This document shows, in pieces, positions 53,675 through 62,631 of a stretch of 64,000 nucleotides of DNA (its first letter is position 1; every line of letters begins with the position of its first letter). The position numbers and the translations under genes were made by a program. The DNA lies in contig NZ_VFTC01000001.1 of NCBI RefSeq assembly GCF_007003975.1, positions 643,021 through 707,020 on the forward strand. The letters run 5' to 3'. The DNA is from Mesorhizobium sp. WSM4306. GTDB lineage: Bacteria; Pseudomonadota; Alphaproteobacteria; Rhizobiales; Rhizobiaceae. The notes under the pieces were generated by a model. The model was given only the letters and a program-made list of their open reading frames with translations. It searched no databases and was not told the origin of the DNA.

Positions 53675-54958
53675 TCAAACCGCTGCCAGCGCCTGCGTCA
53701 GATCGGCGATCAGATCGTCCGGATGCTCGACACCGATAGACAGCCTGACCGTCGTCTCCAACACGCCGATGCGCTGACGAACGTCGAAGGGAATGCCGGA
53801 ATGGGTCATCGCCGCCGGGTGGCTGGCAAGCGATTCCGTGCCGCCGAGGCTCACCGCCAGCTTGAAGATCTGCAGCCCGTTGAGAAAGGCGAAAGCCGCC
53901 TTCTCGCCGCCCTTGATGTCGAAGGAAAAGGTCGAGCCGGCGCCGCTGCACTGCGCCTTATAGGCGCGGCCCGCAGAGGTATCCTCGCGGAGGAACGGCA
54001 GGTAGTGCACCTTCTCGACCTTGGCATGATCGCGCAGGAATTCAGCCACCAGGCGCGCATTGTCGTTGGCGCGCTCCATGCGGATCGACAGCGTCTCCAG
54101 CGAGCGGCCGAGCATCCAGCAGGAATGTGGATCGAGCTGCGTGCCGATGGCGCCGCGCAGCGCCTTGATCGGCTTGGTCACCGCCTTGCCGCCCATGGCC
54201 GCACCGGCGATCAGGTCGGAATGGCCGCCGACATATTTGGTCAGTGAATAGACCGAGACATCGGCGCCGTGTTCGATGGGTCGCTGGAACACCGGGCCGA
54301 GCAGCGTGTTGTCGCAGACGATGATCGGCGTCGAGCCCTGCTTGCCGCCGATCTCGTCGGCGATCTTTCTGATCAGCGCGATATCGACCAGGCTGTTGGT
54401 CGGGTTTGACGGCGTCTCGATCAGGATGACGGAGACGCGGCCCTTCGCCACGGCAGCGTCCGCAGCCGAGCGCACCGCCTTCTCGTCCACACCATCCGCG
54501 AAACCGACAGCGCCGATGCCGAAGCCGGACAGGGTGCGCGTCAAAAGCGTCTCGGTGCCGCCGTAAAGCGGCTGCGAATGCAGGATGACGTCGCCCGGAC
54601 GGGCATAGGCGAGCAGCGTCGTGGCGATCGCCGACATGCCCGACGAAAACAGGATGCAGGCATCCGTCCCCTCATAGACCGCCAGCCGGTCCTCGACGAT
54701 CTCTGAGTTGGGATGGTTGAAGCGCGAATAGACCAGGCCGGACGCCGTGCCGCTCGGCGGCTCCTTGCGGCCGGATGTGTAATCGAAGAAATCGCGTCCC
54801 TCTTCCGCCGATTTGAACACGAAGGTCGAGGTCAAGAACACCGGCGGCTTGACGGCGCCTTCCGACAGCTGCGGATCAAAGCCGTAGCTCAGCATCAGCG
54901 TCTCGGGATGGAGCTTGTGGTTGCCGATATGGGTTTTCGACGGGCGCGGCGCGGTCAT
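53675..54958 (-). CDS. PLP-dependent C-S lyase, methionine gamma-lyase/cystathionine gamma-synthase-like
   Basis: Second Cys/Met-metabolism PLP enzyme of the window, 427 residues. Motifs: [53 protein letters not shown], and the PLP lysine in [11 protein letters not shown]. It has a longer N terminus and insertion ([17 protein letters not shown]) that set it apart from MetB. It is divergent from an Lrp regulator, a pairing typical of amino-acid-inducible degradation, so methionine or homocysteine breakdown is suggested. ATG 54958 is preferred over the open frame's start at 55015. Confidence 0.87.
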   Translation of the reverse strand: MTAPRPSKTHIGNHKLHPETLMLSYGFDPQLSEGAVKPPVFLTSTFVFKSAEEGRDFFDYTSGRKEPPSGTASGLVYSRFNHPNSEIVEDRLAVYEGTDACILFSSGMSAIATTLLAYARPGDVILHSQPLYGGTETLLTRTLSGFGIGAVGFADGVDEKAVRSAADAAVAKGRVSVILIETPSNPTNSLVDIALIRKIADEIGGKQGSTPIIVCDNTLLGPVFQRPIEHGADVSVYSLTKYVGGHSDLIAGAAMGGKAVTKPIKALRGAIGTQLDPHSCWMLGRSLETLSIRMERANDNARLVAEFLRDHAKVEKVHYLPFLREDTSAGRAYKAQCSGAGSTFSFDIKGGEKAAFAFLNGLQIFKLAVSLGGTESLASHPAAMTHSGIPFDVRQRIGVLETTVRLSIGVEHPDDLIADLTQALAAV

Positions 54959-55081
54959 GGTTTTTCCTGCGTTCTGGAGGAGTCTCGTGCGGCAATTTAT
55001 GCGATCCCGATCCATCAGTCCTTGCTATTTTCGGCCCCACATGGCTGCATCCCGGCAACAAACTGCCAGGAGCGAGCAAAA

Positions 55082-55540
55082 GTGCAGCAGAAGATAGCCG
55101 ACGATTTCGACCTTAAAATCCTGCGCGAACTGCAGGCCGACGCCCGCATCACCAACAACGAGCTTGCCGAGCGCATTGGCCTGTCGCCGTCACCTTGCCT
55201 GCGGCGGGTACGGCGGCTGGAGGAAGCCGGCATTATCAGAGGCTACACCACGCTGGTCGATCCCGCCGCCTTCGGCTGGAACATGGTCGCCATCGCCACC
55301 GTCAGGCTCAGCCGCCAGAACGAGGACGAGATCGTCATGTTCGAGGAGGCGATCCGCGGTTGGGAAGAGGTGCTGGAATGCCACCTCGTCACCGGGTCGC
55401 GCGACTATGTGCTGAAGGTGGTGACCGGCAGCCTCGACCAGTACGAGCGCTTCATCAAGGAAAAGATCGCCCGGCTGAAATGCGTCGCCTCGATCGAGAC
55501 CAGCTTCGTCATGAACACCATAAAGGAACGGCGCCTCTGA
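55082..55540 (+). CDS. Lrp/AsnC-family transcriptional regulator
   Basis: A 152-residue Lrp-type regulator: HTH in DARITNNELAERIGLSPSPCLRRVRRLEEAGII (about 16-50) and a RAM ligand domain with LVTGSRDYVLKV. The start is GTG 55082, with AGGAG 9 nt upstream; the frame stays open upstream but opposite to the lyase gene. Divergent from the C-S lyase gene, which it probably controls in response to an amino acid such as methionine. A hairpin repeat follows one base after the TGA. Confidence 0.9.
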   Translation: MQQKIADDFDLKILRELQADARITNNELAERIGLSPSPCLRRVRRLEEAGIIRGYTTLVDPAAFGWNMVAIATVRLSRQNEDEIVMFEEAIRGWEEVLECHLVTGSRDYVLKVVTGSLDQYERFIKEKIARLKCVASIETSFVMNTIKERRL

Positions 55541-55541
55541 A

Positions 55542-55588
55542 TGCATGTCGCCCAAAAGTGTGCAGCGGTTTTGGGGCAACGACATGCA
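55542..55588. repeat. Intergenic hairpin repeat, copy E
   Basis: TGCATGTCGCCCAAAAGTG and GGTTTTGGGGCAACGACATG(CA) form the stem. Begins one base after the Lrp stop codon. Best-conserved copy with that at 26461. Confidence 0.88.
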
Positions 55589-55591
55589 TCA

Positions 55592-55627
55592 AACAAAGAA
55601 AAAGAGCGGCTCTTTCGAACCGCTCTT
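55592..55627 (-). terminator. Rho-independent terminator of the ABC transporter operon
   Basis: On the minus strand AAGAGCGG and CCGCTCTT form an 8-bp stem with a 10-nt loop (55602-55627), followed by TTTTTCTTTG. It lies 35 nt beyond the binding-protein stop. Confidence 0.82.
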
Positions 55628-55661
55628 CGTCGCTCTCAAGATCGAAACGACCTAACCAGGC

Positions 55662-56633
55662 TTATTTGATCGCCTTGTCGGTGATCGCCGTGGTGTAGGC
55701 GCCGGTCGGCGCCTTGGTGATGATCTTCTGGTCGAGCAGCGCCTTGGCGGTGCGCTCGTAGGTCGCCGGATCGAGCTTGCCGTCGGCATTGTCGATCAGC
55801 TTGGCGATTTCGCTCATCATCCGCTTCTGGTGATTCTCGTCCTGGCCGCCATTATCCATGACGATGCCTGCGGCTTCGTCATTGTTGTCGACAGCGTATT
55901 TCCAGCCCTTCATCGAAGCGCGCACGAAACGCACCATCTTGTCCTCGAAGGCCGGATCCTTGAGCTTGTCTTCCGAGGCATAGAGCCCGTCTTCGAGCAG
56001 GTCGTTGCCCATCGCCGAGTAGTTGAACACGGTCAGCTGTTCCGGCTTGTAGCCGGCGTCGATCAACTGCCAGTACTCGTTGTAGGTCATGACCGAGATG
56101 CAATCCGCCTGCTTCTGGATCAGCGGCTGCACGTCAAAGCTCTGCTTGAGAACGGTGACACCGTCCGGGCCGCCTTCGGTCTTGAGGCCGAGCTTGTTCA
56201 TCCAGGCGTAGAACGGATATTCGTTACCGAAGAACCAGACGCCCAGCGTATGGCCCTTGAAATCGGCTTCGGTCTTGATTGGGCCGTCCTTCGGGCAGAC
56301 CAGTTCCATGCCGGCCTTCTTGAACGGCTGGGCGATGTTGACCAGCGGCACGCCCTTTTCGCGCGCGGCGAGCGCCCCACCCATCCAGTCGACGATGACA
56401 TCGGCGCCACCGCCGGCGATCACCTGCTCCGGCGCGATATCGGGACCGCCCGGCTTGATGTCGACGTCGAGGCCTTCGGCCTCATAGAAACCCTTGGCCT
56501 TGGCGACGTAGTAGCCGGCAAACTGGGCCTGCGTGACCCATTTCAGCTGCAAGGTCACCTTGTCGGCGGCCATGGCCTGGAACGCGGCCAGCGACATCGC
56601 ACTGGCCAGCATCGGAATGATCAGTCTTTTCAT
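55662..56633 (-). CDS. NMT1/THI5-like ABC transporter substrate-binding protein
   Basis: Periplasmic binding protein of 323 residues with signal peptide (cleaved after AMA, about 22). LQLKWVTQAQFAGYYVAKAKGFYEAEGLDV is the NMT1/THI5 signature at the mature N terminus. The family binds pyrimidines such as hydroxymethylpyrimidine, sulfonates or related rings. The nearby dihydropyrimidinase and N-carbamoyl-amidohydrolase genes point to uracil/thymine or a breakdown product as ligand; this is inference. ATG 56633 begins the signal peptide. Confidence 0.9.
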   Translation of the reverse strand: MKRLIIPMLASAMSLAAFQAMAADKVTLQLKWVTQAQFAGYYVAKAKGFYEAEGLDVDIKPGGPDIAPEQVIAGGGADVIVDWMGGALAAREKGVPLVNIAQPFKKAGMELVCPKDGPIKTEADFKGHTLGVWFFGNEYPFYAWMNKLGLKTEGGPDGVTVLKQSFDVQPLIQKQADCISVMTYNEYWQLIDAGYKPEQLTVFNYSAMGNDLLEDGLYASEDKLKDPAFEDKMVRFVRASMKGWKYAVDNNDEAAGIVMDNGGQDENHQKRMMSEIAKLIDNADGKLDPATYERTAKALLDQKIITKAPTGAYTTAITDKAIK

Positions 56634-56672
56634 GTTTTTACCCTCTGAAGTTAACACCCAAAACCCACCGCC

Positions 56673-57827
56673 CTATCCACCACGGACAGAGGGATGCCAA
56701 AACGTGACGGCTCTCTCGACGAGAGCGACCACGCCATAAAAGACCGAACCCGCAAGGGCTGCAACTGCGATTTCGGCCCAGACCATGTCGATGTTCATCC
56801 GCCCGACCTCGGTCGAGATGCGGAAGCCCATGCCGACGACTGGCGTACCGAAGAATTCGGCGACGATGGCGCCGATCAGCGCCAGCGTCGAGTTGATCTT
56901 CAGCGCATTGAAGATGAAGGGCGCCGCTGCCGGCAGCCGGAGCTTCAAGAGCGTCGGCCAGTAGCCCGACGCGTAGGTGCGCATCAGGTCGCGCTCCATA
57001 TGGCCGGAGGCGGCAAGGCCGGCGACCGTGTTCACCAGCATCGGGAAGAAGGTCATGATGATGACGACAGCTGCCTTGGAAGGCCAGTCGAAGCCGAACC
57101 ACATCACCATGATCGGCGCCACGCCAATGATCGGCAGCGCCGAGACCATGTTGCCGATCGGCAAGAGCCCGCGGCGCAGGAACGGCACGCGGTCGGCCGC
57201 GATCGCCACGAGGAAGCCGGCGCCGCTGCCGACGACATAGCCGAAGATCACCGCCTTGAAGATGGTCTGCCGGACATCGGCGCCGAGCACCGGCAGGGAA
57301 CTCGCAATGCGCGCGCCGATGGCGCTTGGCGGCGGCAAAAGGATGAAGGGGATGCCGGCGCCGCGCGTCACCGCTTCCCAGATGATCAGGATCCAGGCGC
57401 CGAAGATCGCCGGGATGATCAGGCGCAGCGCCATCCGCACCCCTTTTTCCATCGGCCGAAGACCGGACAGCACCGCGACGCAGCGCCAGGCAAGCAGCCA
57501 GGCAGCAGCGAGCAGCAGGAAGTACGGCGCCAATGCTGTGCCTTCGAAACCCGTAATGCCCGAGATCAGCATCCAGGCGACGAGGTGGGCGCCGACAAAC
57601 AGCACCACGGCCTCCGCCAGCTCCGAAATCCTGAGCATTGAGATCAGCCCCGCCAGCATGCCCAGGACGATCATCGGCGTCTTTATTCCGAAATAGGGGT
57701 AGTCGAAGCTGGCGGCCGGATCTGCAAGTGCAGCCGCTTCCGGCTTAGACATCGCGCCGAGCGCCAGAGCGACAAGACACAGGAGAAGGGCCAGCACCGC
57801 TTGCCAGGAGGGCTTCAGCCAGTTCAT
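56673..57827 (-). CDS. ABC transporter permease, BPD type, with extra N-terminal membrane region
   Basis: Inner-membrane permease of 384 residues. The C-terminal 250 form the binding-protein-dependent domain (EAA loop region LMRTYASGYWPTLLKLRLPAAAPFIFNALK). The N-terminal 130 residues add about four helices not found in the partner permease. ATG 57827 overlaps the partner's stop (ATGA). With the partner it should form the translocation pore. Confidence 0.9.
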   Translation of the reverse strand: MNWLKPSWQAVLALLLCLVALALGAMSKPEAAALADPAASFDYPYFGIKTPMIVLGMLAGLISMLRISELAEAVVLFVGAHLVAWMLISGITGFEGTALAPYFLLLAAAWLLAWRCVAVLSGLRPMEKGVRMALRLIIPAIFGAWILIIWEAVTRGAGIPFILLPPPSAIGARIASSLPVLGADVRQTIFKAVIFGYVVGSGAGFLVAIAADRVPFLRRGLLPIGNMVSALPIIGVAPIMVMWFGFDWPSKAAVVIIMTFFPMLVNTVAGLAASGHMERDLMRTYASGYWPTLLKLRLPAAAPFIFNALKINSTLALIGAIVAEFFGTPVVGMGFRISTEVGRMNIDMVWAEIAVAALAGSVFYGVVALVERAVTFWHPSVRGG

Positions 57828-58702
57828 GCCGGCCTCCCGCCCATGGCGCGGTCGACGAGGCGCCCGGCAATGCCGACCACCATGACCAGAAGTGCTGCCA
57901 CCACCGAGCCGGCAACCAGCGCGGACCAGATGTCGATGGACTGGCTGTAATAGGCGCCGGCGAGCAGCTTGGCGCCGATCCCGGCAACGGCTCCGGTCGG
58001 CAATTCGCCGACAATGGCGCCGACCAGGCTCGCCGCCACCGCCACCTTCATCGAGGTGAACAGGAATGGCACGGAAGCCGGCACGCGCAATTTCCAGAAG
58101 GTCTGCGAGGCGCTGGCATTGTAGGTGTGCATCAGGTCGAGATGCATGATCTCGGGCGAGCGCAGGCCCTTCACCATGCCCACCGTCACCGGGAAGAACG
58201 ACAGATAGGTCGAAATCATCGCCTTCGGGATGAGACCGGTGACGCCAATCGCCGCCAAAACCACGATGATCATCGGCGCCACGGCCAGGATAGGAATCGT
58301 CTGCGAGGCGATGATCCACGGCATCAGGCTGCGGTCGAGCGTCGCCACATGGACGATGCCGACGGCGATGATGATGCCGAGCGCGGTGCCGAAGGCAAAG
58401 CCGAGCAGCGTCGACGACAAGGTCACCCAGGCATTGTAGACAAGGCTGCGGGTCGAGGTGATGGGCCGCAGAAAGGTGTTCTCGAAGAAATTCACCGCCA
58501 CCTGATGCGGTGCCGGCAGGGTCGGCTTCGGCTGCGACAACGTCTTGCCGATGAACTCGCTGAACGTGGAGGTCTCGTTGGCGCGGCGGTCGAGGTCTCG
58601 CTGGAACGGCGCGTTGAGGATGACGGCAAAGACATACCAGAGCACGACCACGCCCAGGAGGATCGAGGTGACGGGGATGAGCTTGTCGCGGAAGGTGTCC
58701 AT
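57824..58702 (-). CDS. ABC transporter permease, BPD type
   Basis: Inner-membrane permease of 292 residues with about six helices. EAA-type motif LMHTYNASASQTFWKLRVPASVPFLFTSMK near the C-terminal half contacts the ATPase. It has an unusual charged segment between helix 1 and the domain (RDLDRRANETSTFSEF). It overlaps the downstream permease by 4 nt. The gap to the ATPase gene upstream is filled by repeats. Confidence 0.9.
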   Translation of the reverse strand: MDTFRDKLIPVTSILLGVVVLWYVFAVILNAPFQRDLDRRANETSTFSEFIGKTLSQPKPTLPAPHQVAVNFFENTFLRPITSTRSLVYNAWVTLSSTLLGFAFGTALGIIIAVGIVHVATLDRSLMPWIIASQTIPILAVAPMIIVVLAAIGVTGLIPKAMISTYLSFFPVTVGMVKGLRSPEIMHLDLMHTYNASASQTFWKLRVPASVPFLFTSMKVAVAASLVGAIVGELPTGAVAGIGAKLLAGAYYSQSIDIWSALVAGSVVAALLVMVVGIAGRLVDRAMGGRPA

Positions 58703-58710
58703 TTTAGCGC

Positions 58711-58770
58711 GGCCCTCCTCCTCTCCCCACCGGGGAGAGGGTGGAGGGAGCGAAGCGAAGGCCGACCACC
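58711..58770. repeat. C/G-run palindromic repeat
   Basis: CCTCCTCCTCTCCCC-ACC-GGGGAGAGGGTGGAGGGAG forms a palindrome of the kind that bounds the in-frame insertions in the 5-oxoprolinase gene, followed by GCGAAGCGAAGGCCGACC. Confidence 0.7.
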
Positions 58771-58776
58771 TTCGCG

Positions 58777-58994
58777 TTCGTCATCCTAGGGCGGAGCGAC
58801 GCGAAGCGTCGCGCAGACCCTAGGATCCATTCCGTGACGTTGGCCGAGGGGTATAAGCGGTCCAGAATGTTCGCCTTCGAACGCACGGCGTAAGGTGCAT
58901 CGGCCTGCACCGCTGCGGAACGTTGAGGTAACGGCATGGATCCTAGGGTCTGCGTCGCGTCGCTTCGCTCCTTGCTCCGCCCTAGGATGACGAA
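58777..58994. repeat. 218-bp MITE-like element with long terminal inverted repeats
   Basis: The left end (TTCGTCATCCTAGGGCGGAG, to 58836) and the right end (58931-58994) are inverted copies over about 60 bp, with a 9-nt difference in the middle. The inner 95 bp codes for nothing. It splits the ABC operon between the ATPase and the first permease. Together with the adjacent repeat it accounts for all of 58703-59013. Confidence 0.8.
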
Positions 58995-59013
58995 GTCGCG
59001 ATGGGCCACCCCC

Positions 59014-59805
59014 TCAATCATCATAGCTATGCCCTGCCCTGAGGCCGTCGCGCACCCGGGCGGCGATCGCCAAAAACTCCGGCGTCTCGCGGATATCCAG
59101 CGGCCGCTCCTTCGGCAGCGTCGATTCGATGACGTCGCTGACGCGGCCGGGGCGCGGCGACATGACGACGATGCGCGTCGACAGATACACCGCCTCGGGA
59201 ATCGAATGGGTGACGAAGCAGATCGTCTTGTTGGTCCGCGCCCACAGTTCCAGAAGCTGTTCGTTGAGATGGTCGCGCACGATTTCGTCCAGCGCGCCGA
59301 ATGGCTCGTCCATCAGCAACAGGTCGGCATCGAAGGCGAGCGCTCGCGCGATCGAGGCGCGCTGCTGCATGCCGCCGGAAAGCTGCCAGGGGTATTTCTT
59401 CTCGAATCCTGAGAGATTGACGAGTTCCATTGTGCGCCTGATGCGCTCGGCCTGCTCGACCCGGGAGAGGCCGATGATCTCCAGCGGCAGCGCCACATTG
59501 CGTTCGATCGTGCGCCAGGGGAAAAGCGCGGCCGCCTGGAAGACATAGCCATAGGCGCGTTTCTCGCGCGCCTGCTCCGGCGTCATGCCGTTGACCGAGA
59601 TGGTGCCCGAAGTCGGCTTCTCCAGATCGGCGATGACGCGCAGCAAGGTCGTCTTGCCGCAGCCGGACGGGCCGATAAAGGAGACGAATTCGCCCTTGCC
59701 GATGGTCAGGTCGACATTGGAGAGCGCCTGCACCGGACCGTCATTGGTCTGAAAGGTGAGGCCAAGTTTGCTTGCCGAAACGACGGCTGGCGAGGTTCCC
59801 GTCAT
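59014..59805 (-). CDS. ABC transporter ATP-binding protein
   Basis: ATPase of 263 residues for the neighbouring NMT1/THI5-type transporter. Walker A GPSGCGKTT, signature LSGGMQQRASIARAL, Walker B LLMDEPFGALDE and switch histidine in CFVTHSIPEA are all present. This NitT/TauT-type ATPase pairs with the two permeases and the binding protein downstream. The 311-nt gap to the permease gene, filled with repeats, may weaken co-transcription. Confidence 0.93.
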   Translation of the reverse strand: MTGTSPAVVSASKLGLTFQTNDGPVQALSNVDLTIGKGEFVSFIGPSGCGKTTLLRVIADLEKPTSGTISVNGMTPEQAREKRAYGYVFQAAALFPWRTIERNVALPLEIIGLSRVEQAERIRRTMELVNLSGFEKKYPWQLSGGMQQRASIARALAFDADLLLMDEPFGALDEIVRDHLNEQLLELWARTNKTICFVTHSIPEAVYLSTRIVVMSPRPGRVSDVIESTLPKERPLDIRETPEFLAIAARVRDGLRAGHSYDD

Positions 59806-59921
59806 TGGCCGCAGCCTGCCTTTCGCAGCCGCTGCCGCGCCCGATGAAATGCCGTTACATTTGCGCTGATGTTGTTTTCCACTCGTCCAATCCCACTCAA
59901 CCGACGCCCGGAGCCTTGCCG

Positions 59922-60326
59922 ATGTCGCCCAAACCCACCTGTCACCTTATCCGCCCTGAAAGCACTTATGAAGGCAAGCAGGGATTGACCTATTTCGCCG
60001 GCATTGCCGCCGAGACGGTCGGCTCGTCCGGCATCTGCATGCATCTGCTCACCCTGCCGCCCGGCGCCCGTGCCAAGGCGCACCTGCATGAAAGCCATGA
60101 AACGGCGATCTATGTGCTCTCCGGCGAGGTCCACACCTGGTATGGCGACCGGCTGGAGCACCACATCGTCGTCAAGGCCGGCGACCTCTTCTACATTCCT
60201 GCCGGCGTGCCGCATCTGCCGGCCAATCTGAGCAACGCTCCATCCTCGGCCGTCATCGCCCGCACCGATCCCAACGAACAGGAAAGCGTCGTCCTGCTGC
60301 CGGAACTGGATGCGCTGGTCGCCTGA
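59922..60326 (+). CDS. Single-domain cupin protein
   Basis: A 134-residue cupin. Metal-binding motif 1 is GARAKAHLHESHETAIYVLSG (two His and Glu) and motif 2 is AGDLFYIPAGVPHLPAN (His). It is divergent from the ABC ATPase gene, within the pyrimidine locus. ATG 59922 was chosen because it fits the cupin length; 50 codons upstream are open but overlap the divergent promoter region. Substrate unknown; it might act on a breakdown product of the ring, which is speculation. Confidence 0.85.
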   Translation: MSPKPTCHLIRPESTYEGKQGLTYFAGIAAETVGSSGICMHLLTLPPGARAKAHLHESHETAIYVLSGEVHTWYGDRLEHHIVVKAGDLFYIPAGVPHLPANLSNAPSSAVIARTDPNEQESVVLLPELDALVA

Positions 60327-60343
60327 CACCGGCAGGACTGCGG

Positions 60344-60727
60344 TCATTTGCACCGCGAGACTTCCCCCATGACGTTGCCGTCTTCGTCGGCGATCGTCAG
60401 CTTCTTGGCGTTCTTGGCGCTGCGCTTGATGGTGAACTTGGTCGGCTCCGAGCCCTCTTCGCCTTCCGCTTCACAGGTTGCCGTCACCACCAGCGATCCA
60501 TCGGCCTGGGCCTGCTTGTCCGTGAAGGTGCAGGCGCTGGCGGCGGTGACCAATGCCTCGTCGGTCAACAGCAGCATCCGATCGGCGGCGAGTTCCTGGC
60601 CGTTGCGGTTGATGCAGCCATATTTGTCGCCATAGGGCTTCGACAGGTCGATGCCTGCCGCGAAAGCCTGACCAGCGGCCAGAACGGCAAGCACCGTTAC
60701 AAAGAGACCAAAACCACGCACGCTCAT
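60344..60727 (-). CDS. Small secreted cysteine protein, paralogue 1
   Basis: A 127-residue protein with a signal peptide (cleaved after AFA near 24). Four mature cysteines: KYGCINRNGQ, SACTFTD, VTATCEAEGEEG and the C-terminal SRCK. The pattern Cys...ACTF...ATCEAEGE...C-x-end is shared with the next gene, so the two are tandem paralogues. No family recognised. ATG 60727 is chosen because it begins the signal peptide. Confidence 0.75.
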   Translation of the reverse strand: MSVRGFGLFVTVLAVLAAGQAFAAGIDLSKPYGDKYGCINRNGQELAADRMLLLTDEALVTAASACTFTDKQAQADGSLVVTATCEAEGEEGSEPTKFTIKRSAKNAKKLTIADEDGNVMGEVSRCK

Positions 60728-60743
60728 TCCCCCCAATCCAAAA

Positions 60744-61115
60744 TCACGAACACGGTTGCAACGGCCCCATTTCCTCAAGGCCGGGAATGGTCACGAAGAA
60801 ACCACCCTCGCCCTCGTTGGTGACCACAACGGTTTCAGCCGTCGTCCCCGCCTCGCCCTCGGCCGAACAGGTCGCATCAAGCGATTGCGTACCCGGCGTC
60901 GAGGTCAATTGCTGAGCGAACCGGCAGCCGCTGCCACAGGTCTCGATGCCCTCCGCGGTCAGCACGATATAGTCGTCGCCGTCCTGATAACCGGCCTTTG
61001 CGACGACGCAGCCGGCATCGTTGCCCCAAGAACCGAGCAGCCTGTCGGCCGCGGTTGCGGGACCGGCGATCGCCATCGCCACGACCAACGACATGAGCGC
61101 TGCGGAATTCGGCAA
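60744..61115 (-). CDS. Small secreted cysteine protein, paralogue 2
   Basis: A 123-residue protein with a signal peptide (cleaved after ATA near 22). Cysteines in DAGCVVAKAG, ETCGSGCRF, LDATCSAEGEAG and the C-terminal PCS follow the layout of paralogue 1. It starts 2 nt past the dihydropyrimidinase stop, so it may be read through from that gene. Unknown function, periplasmic or secreted. Confidence 0.75.
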   Translation of the reverse strand: MPNSAALMSLVVAMAIAGPATAADRLLGSWGNDAGCVVAKAGYQDGDDYIVLTAEGIETCGSGCRFAQQLTSTPGTQSLDATCSAEGEAGTTAETVVVTNEGEGGFFVTIPGLEEMGPLQPCS

Positions 61116-61117
61116 CC

Positions 61118-62569
61118 TCAGACCCCGGTCGCCGGAATGCCGGTGCGTTCCACTTTGCGAGGCGCGGTAATGTCCTTCCAGGTCGACAGCGCCCGGTTGA
61201 CCGCCGCGTTCGGTTCACGGGCGACGAACTCGCCATGGCCGGGCTTGGCCCTGACCTCGGCTTCCTCGATCGACAGTTCACCGCGCGAAAACACGAAGCG
61301 CGGCAGGCCCGTCACCTCGAAACCTTCGAAGACGTTGTAGTCGATCACCGACTGCTGCTTCTTCGACGTGATCTTCTTCTTGCGCTTCGGGTCCCAGACG
61401 ACGATGTCGGCATCGGCACCTTCGACGATGGCGCCCTTCTTCGGATACATGTTGAGGATCTTGGCGATGTTGGTCGACGTCACCGCGACGAACTCGTTCA
61501 TCGTCAGCCGCCCGGTGTTGACGCCGGTCGTCCACAGCACCGGCAAGCGGTCTTCGAGCCCGCCAGTGCCGTTCGGGATCTTGGTGAAATCGCCGATGCC
61601 GTTGCGCTTCTGCTTGGTGGTGAAGGCGCAGTGGTCGGTCGCCACCACTTGCAGCGATCCCGCCTGAAGGCCGGCCCACAGCGAATCCTGGTGCAGCTTG
61701 TTGCGGAAGGGTGGGCTCATGACGCGGCGCGCCGCATGGTCCCAATCCTTGTTGAAATACTCGCTCTCATCCAGCGTCAGATGCTGGATCAGCGGCTCGC
61801 CGAACACGCGCATGCCCTTCTGGCGGGCGCGGCGGATGGCTTCGTGGCTCTGTTCGCAGGAGACATGCACGACATAGAGCGGCACGCCGGCCATGTCTGC
61901 GATCATGATGGCGCGGTTGGTCGCCTCGCCCTCCACTTCCGGCGGCCGCGAATAGGCGTGGCCCTCGGGGCCGTTGTTGCCGGCAGCGAGCAGCTTTTGC
62001 GACAAGGCAGCGACCACATCGCCGTTCTCGGCATGCACCAGCGGCAGCGCGCCGAGATCGGCGCAGCGCTGGAACGACGCATACATCTCGTCGTCGTCGA
62101 CCATCAACGCACCCTTGTAGGCCATGAAGTGCTTGAACGAAGTGATGCCCTTGTCGACGACGGTCGCCATCTCGTCGAACACCTGCTTGCCCCACCAGGT
62201 GATCGCCATGTGAAAGGAGTAGTCGCAGGACGCCTTCGAGGTCTTGTTGTCCCACATCTGCAAGGCTTCGAGCAGCGACTGCTGCGGCGCCGGCAGGCAG
62301 AAATCGACCACCATCGTCGTGCCGCCGGACAGCGCTGCGCGCGTGCCGGACTCGAAATCATCGGCCGAATAGGTGCCCATGAACGGCATTTCGAGATGGG
62401 TGTGCGGATCGATGCCGCCCGGCATGATGTAGCAGCCGGTGGCATCGAACTCATGGTCGCCATGCAGGTTCGAGCCGATGGCGACGATCTTGCCGTGCTG
62501 CATCAGCACATCGGCCTTCCAGGTGCGGTCGGCGGTGACGATGGTGCCGTTTCGGATGACTTTGGTCAT
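61118..62569 (-). CDS. hydA: Dihydropyrimidinase / D-hydantoinase
   Basis: Zinc amidohydrolase that opens 5,6-dihydrouracil or dihydrothymine to the N-carbamoyl-beta-amino acid, step two of reductive pyrimidine catabolism. The 483-residue protein has metal ligands H56 and H58 in DPHTHLEM, the carbamylated lysine K152 in HFMAYKG, His in PLVHAENGD and VVHVSCEQSH, and the Asp of VATDHCAF. It is next to the third-step enzyme, which supports the pyrimidine role over a hydantoin role. Confidence 0.93.
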   Translation of the reverse strand: MTKVIRNGTIVTADRTWKADVLMQHGKIVAIGSNLHGDHEFDATGCYIMPGGIDPHTHLEMPFMGTYSADDFESGTRAALSGGTTMVVDFCLPAPQQSLLEALQMWDNKTSKASCDYSFHMAITWWGKQVFDEMATVVDKGITSFKHFMAYKGALMVDDDEMYASFQRCADLGALPLVHAENGDVVAALSQKLLAAGNNGPEGHAYSRPPEVEGEATNRAIMIADMAGVPLYVVHVSCEQSHEAIRRARQKGMRVFGEPLIQHLTLDESEYFNKDWDHAARRVMSPPFRNKLHQDSLWAGLQAGSLQVVATDHCAFTTKQKRNGIGDFTKIPNGTGGLEDRLPVLWTTGVNTGRLTMNEFVAVTSTNIAKILNMYPKKGAIVEGADADIVVWDPKRKKKITSKKQQSVIDYNVFEGFEVTGLPRFVFSRGELSIEEAEVRAKPGHGEFVAREPNAAVNRALSTWKDITAPRKVERTGIPATGV

Positions 62570-62631
62570 TTTCGTGTTCCCTTGTTCTTGTCGCGCTTCT
62601 TTGTGAGCGTCGTTTGAACCCAGATTTTAGT

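Noticed and set aside
58777..58994. Insertion sequence
   Set aside because: The inverted-repeat element is only 218 bp and has no transposase frame, so it is at most a non-autonomous element.
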